64,000 bases of DNA from an uncultured Bacteroides sp. Lineage in GTDB: Bacteria > Bacteroidota > Bacteroidia > Bacteroidales > Bacteroidaceae. The notes beneath the pieces are model-generated. The model made no database searches, had not been told where the DNA came from, and saw only the letters and a list, made by a program, of their open reading frames with translations. Position 1 is the stretch's first letter. Every line of letters starts with the position of its first letter. The stretch spans positions 372,001-436,000 of the forward strand of contig NZ_OY781099.1 in NCBI RefSeq assembly GCF_963676325.1, in the 5' to 3' direction. Position numbers and translations under genes: made by a program. Shown here one piece after another: positions 62,084 through 64,000 of this stretch.

Positions 62084-62176
62084 TTATATTTCTTCAAACC
62101 AGTCTATACATAAAAAGAAAAGCCAGAAGCATATACAGCCCACAAGGCAACCTGTAATAAATAATAATGTGTTCAT
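62084..62176 (-). CDS. 30-residue membrane peptide preceding kdpF
   Basis: The frame reads MNTLLFITGCLVGCICFWLF then FLCIDWFEEI. It has one hydrophobic helix with three Cys and an acidic C-terminal end. It is in the kdp direction, 14 bp before kdpF, and starts with AGAG nearby upstream. It could be a second small Kdp subunit, a regulator or chance. Length, hydrophobicity and placement speak for a real gene. Confidence 0.55.
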   Translation of the reverse strand: MNTLLFITGCLVGCICFWLFFLCIDWFEEI

Positions 62177-62232
62177 ATCTCTTTTTAATCTTTAAATTGT
62201 TTGTTATTACTATTATATTCTAGTATGTATAG

Positions 62233-62248
62233 AACCAAAGGTATGCCA
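62233..62248 (-). promoter_or_regulatory. sigma-54-like promoter of the kdp operon
   Basis: On the minus strand TGGCAT (62243-62248) matches the -24 element, and TGGT stands where the -12 TTGC would be (one exact G, C replaced by T). The same bases also contain TACCTTTG (62236-62243), a housekeeping -7 box without -33 partner. Both readings put the start about 45 bp before the 30-residue peptide gene. Confidence 0.4.
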
Positions 62249-62332
62249 AAGAAGTCATGCCTGTATTATCTTTCTGTAAAACAATTGATTAAAGAATAAA
62301 GTTCTTTGAGAGTGGGGAAATAGACCTTTCCA

Positions 62333-62361
62333 TTTTGGTAGGGTAGCGTGTTGTTTTGGTA
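62333..62361 (-). promoter_or_regulatory. phased direct repeat, candidate enhancer site
   Basis: TTTTGGTA occurs at 62333-62340 and 62354-62361, 21 bp apart (two helical turns), with further matches downstream (GT.G). It lies about 100 bp upstream of the -24 element, the normal place for binding sites of NtrC-type activators. Confidence 0.4.
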
Positions 62362-62411
62362 ATGTGGTTGGGTCATTCTTATCAGCTAAAACTGATGTGT
62401 AATAGAAATAT

Positions 62412-62460
62412 TGAATAAGGTTTGCTCATTCTTTCTTTCTTTATGAGTAAACCTTATTCA
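62412..62460. repeat. 18-bp inverted repeat, hairpin
   Basis: Arms 62412-62429 and 62443-62460 pair over 18 bp with one mismatch and enclose 13 bases of pyrimidines. There is no T-run directly after it. Function unknown: regulator mRNA end, or a repeat element. Confidence 0.6.
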
Positions 62461-62472
62461 GGACGAGACAAA

Positions 62473-62578
62473 GCGCGTAGCTTTCTATGCAAGCGCGTAA
62501 CTTTTACTTCGAAGCTACGCGCCTATAGTTGGTTTATAATCAGGTGTTTCGGGCTGTTCCGCGTGACTGCGTAGCTTT
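62473..62578. repeat. GCGTAGCTT repeat cluster
   Basis: GCGCGTAGCTT (62473-62483) is mirrored by a perfect inverted copy (62512-62522). A partial copy with one change lies between (near 62494) and one more at 62570-62578. It is GC-richer than its surroundings. Confidence 0.55.
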
Positions 62579-62592
62579 TTTATGATTTTGAA

Positions 62593-62757
62593 GGTTCTTC
62601 GTCACTTTAGGTGCAAGCTATTGCATTGAGCCTTTTATTTATAGTGCTTTTACCAACTTTTTATCAGATTCAATAAATGGCTTATTAAAAAGCATGTAGA
62701 GTCTTTATTAAATAAGCATTTGAGACCGTTTGCTTGCACCTAAAGTGACGAAGAACC
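62593..62757. mobile_element. 165-bp MITE with perfect 26-bp terminal inverted repeats
   Basis: Terminal inverted repeats 62593-62618 and 62732-62757 match over all 26 bases (outer end GGTTCTTCGTCACTTTAG). The element is flanked on both sides by the 8-bp duplication ATTTTGAA (62585-62592 and 62758-62765). The inside is 113 bp, AT-rich and without a gene, so it needs a transposase in trans. The GG start, long ends and 8-bp duplication resemble the ISL3 family (inference). Confidence 0.85.
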
Positions 62758-62814
62758 ATTTTGAAGAAAAGTCTGTGATGTTTTACGATCTGATTAAAAG
62801 ACCGTTGAGAAAAT

Positions 62815-64000
62815 TTATAATTTGTATTCTTCTATTTTTCTGTATAACGTGGTCAAACCAATTTTTAGTAGTCGGGCTGCTTCAGTTTTGTTTCCTTTGG
62901 TGTATTCAAGCACGCGAGCAATATGTCTGCGTTCCATTGCTGCCAGTTCGAAGTTTGAATAACTTTTTCCTACTATCTCTTCGAAATGAGTGTTTTGAAT
63001 TTCTATAGGAAGATCCTGAAGGGTTAATTCATCCTCGTTACAGATGATGAGGCTCCGTTCAATAACGTTGCGAAGTTCACGAATATTTCCTTTCCAGTTA
63101 TGTTGTGTCAGTGCATCAATAAATTCATCGCTAACTTTCAGTATTTGTTTTGATAGCTTAGTTCCGAAGTCTTCTATAAAAGAGCGGGCAATAAATTCAA
63201 TATCTTCTTTTCGTTCACGTAAAGCCGGTAAGTGAATCTGAAAAACAGAAAGGCGGTAGAATAAATCTTCCCGGAAATGATTTTCTTCTATTTCTTTTGC
63301 CAGATTGCGATTGGTAGCTGCAATGATCCGTACATTCACTTTAGTTGGTTTTGTCTCACCTATTTTTATAAATTCACCTGTTTCAAGAATGCGCAATAGT
63401 TTAGCTTGAAGATCGAAGGCCATTTCACCAATCTCATCAAGAAATATGGTTCCATTATTTGCCTCTTCAAATAATCCTTTCTTATCTTTCACTGCACCGG
63501 TAAAAGACCCTGCTTTATATCCGAACATCTCGCTTTCCAGAAGTTCCTTACTAAATGAAGAGCAGTTTATAGCCACAAAAGATTTACCACTTCTTGAACT
63601 ACTTCCATGAATTGCTTGTGCAAAGACTTCTTTCCCGGTTCCTGTCTCTCCTGTTAGCAGTACAGGAACATCTGTAGCCGACACTTTCTGTGCCAGAGAT
63701 ACAGCTTCTTTTATCTGTTTGCTATTTCCTTGAATATTCTGAAAGGAATACTGTTTCCCTACTTGTGCCTCAAGCTTTTCTAACCGTCTATTTATCAAAG
63801 CCTTTTCCATAGCCCTGCTTATTAGCGGAATGATCTTATTGTTATCGTCACCTTTGGTTATATAATCGTATGCTCCGTTCTTTATTGCTTGAACGCCATC
63901 CGGTATATTTCCGTGAGCAGTGAGCAAGACTACTTCTGTTTGTGGGAATAACTTTTTTATTTTTAAAACAAGATCTACACCGTTTCCATCTGGTAAACGC
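62815..64000 (-). CDS. sigma-54-dependent NtrC-type response regulator (5' end outside window)
   Basis: At least 394 residues, open at the right window edge. The frame continues upstream of the ATG at 63927 into the receiver domain (ending LLTAHGNIPDGVQAIKNGAYDYITKG), so that ATG is internal. The AAA+ domain has Walker A GETGTGKE, the sigma-54 contact loop GSFTGA (A to S in GAFTGA) and Walker B GTIFLDEIGE. The C-terminal HTH is of the Fis type (NKTEAARLLKIGLTTLYRKI). It lies 638 bp upstream of the kdp genes on the same strand and is the best candidate for their activator. Confidence 0.9.
   Translation of the reverse strand, partial: RLPDGNGVDLVLKIKKLFPQTEVVLLTAHGNIPDGVQAIKNGAYDYITKGDDNNKIIPLISRAMEKALINRRLEKLEAQVGKQYSFQNIQGNSKQIKEAVSLAQKVSATDVPVLLTGETGTGKEVFAQAIHGSSSRSGKSFVAINCSSFSKELLESEMFGYKAGSFTGAVKDKKGLFEEANNGTIFLDEIGEMAFDLQAKLLRILETGEFIKIGETKPTKVNVRIIAATNRNLAKEIEENHFREDLFYRLSVFQIHLPALRERKEDIEFIARSFIEDFGTKLSKQILKVSDEFIDALTQHNWKGNIRELRNVIERSLIICNEDELTLQDLPIEIQNTHFEEIVGKSYSNFELAAMERRHIARVLEYTKGNKTEAARLLKIGLTTLYRKIEEYKL

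Noticed and set aside
62650..62720. Possible sigma-54 site (TGG...GC) inside the MITE
   Set aside because: The GG-to-GC spacing is one base too long, and the element's inside shows no gene to drive.
62730..63008. 92-codon plus-strand frame at the right of the MITE
   Set aside because: It starts in the MITE end and runs antisense to the conserved regulator gene.

Overview
This window looks like a chromosomal segment of a Bacteroides-type bacterium (phylum Bacteroidota, order Bacteroidales). The DNA is AT-rich. Many genes are preceded by the Bacteroides -7 promoter box TAnnTTTG, in the best cases with TTTG 19-20 bp upstream, and only a minority have a Shine-Dalgarno sequence. The gene set fits too: a three-gene fumarate reductase operon, EF-Tu in a tRNA/secE/nusG cluster, a KDO transferase (Gram-negative envelope) and zinc-free L36 and S14. 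Genus and species cannot be fixed from this sequence alone.

Layout. 1-900: 3' end of dprA facing a candidate short RNA gene and the terminator of the fumarate reductase operon. 878-4319: frdCAB on the minus strand, with a promoter near 4400. 4662-5285: a periplasmic PAP2 phosphatase. 5532-20062: a long minus-strand gene-expression block, in transcription order rpsU, xerC-like recombinase, hpf, tRNA-Thr, tRNA-Tyr, tRNA-Gly, tRNA-Thr, tuf, tRNA-Trp, secE, nusG, rplK, rplA, rplJ, rplL, rpoB, rpoC. 20243-31513: mixed housekeeping genes (aminopeptidase P, gamma-carbonic-anhydrase-like protein, waaA and gltX, a 7TM-HD phosphohydrolase, a low-molecular-weight phosphatase with priA, an outer-membrane barrel protein). 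31514-32376: a gene-poor stretch. 32377-50842: a DUF3467 gene and then one plus-strand array that merges the str, S10, spc and alpha operons (rpsL to rplQ, including fusA, secY, map, infA and rpoA), closed by a strong terminator. 50981-54764: two small unknown genes, a membrane-anchored MutS-family ATPase and a glycine-zipper lipoprotein. 54783-64000: a high-affinity potassium uptake module on the minus strand: an NtrC-type response regulator (cut by the window end), a 638-bp control region, a 30-residue membrane peptide, kdpF, kdpA, kdpB, kdpC, a KdpD N-terminal sensor protein and a separate histidine kinase.

Most of the window is core machinery. The less ordinary material is in the Kdp locus and in short non-coding elements. 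The Kdp sensor is split into two proteins, and the nearby regulator is a sigma-54 activator instead of the usual OmpR-type KdpE. The control region has a sigma-54-like promoter and a helically phased direct repeat about 100 bp upstream. An extra 30-residue membrane peptide precedes kdpF. A 165-bp MITE with perfect 26-bp terminal inverted repeats and an 8-bp target duplication sits between the regulator and the operon. Near the left end, a perfect Bacteroides promoter drives a unit of only about 60 nt that ends in an intrinsic terminator, which suggests a small RNA gene. No CRISPR array, prophage, full insertion sequence or rRNA gene was seen.
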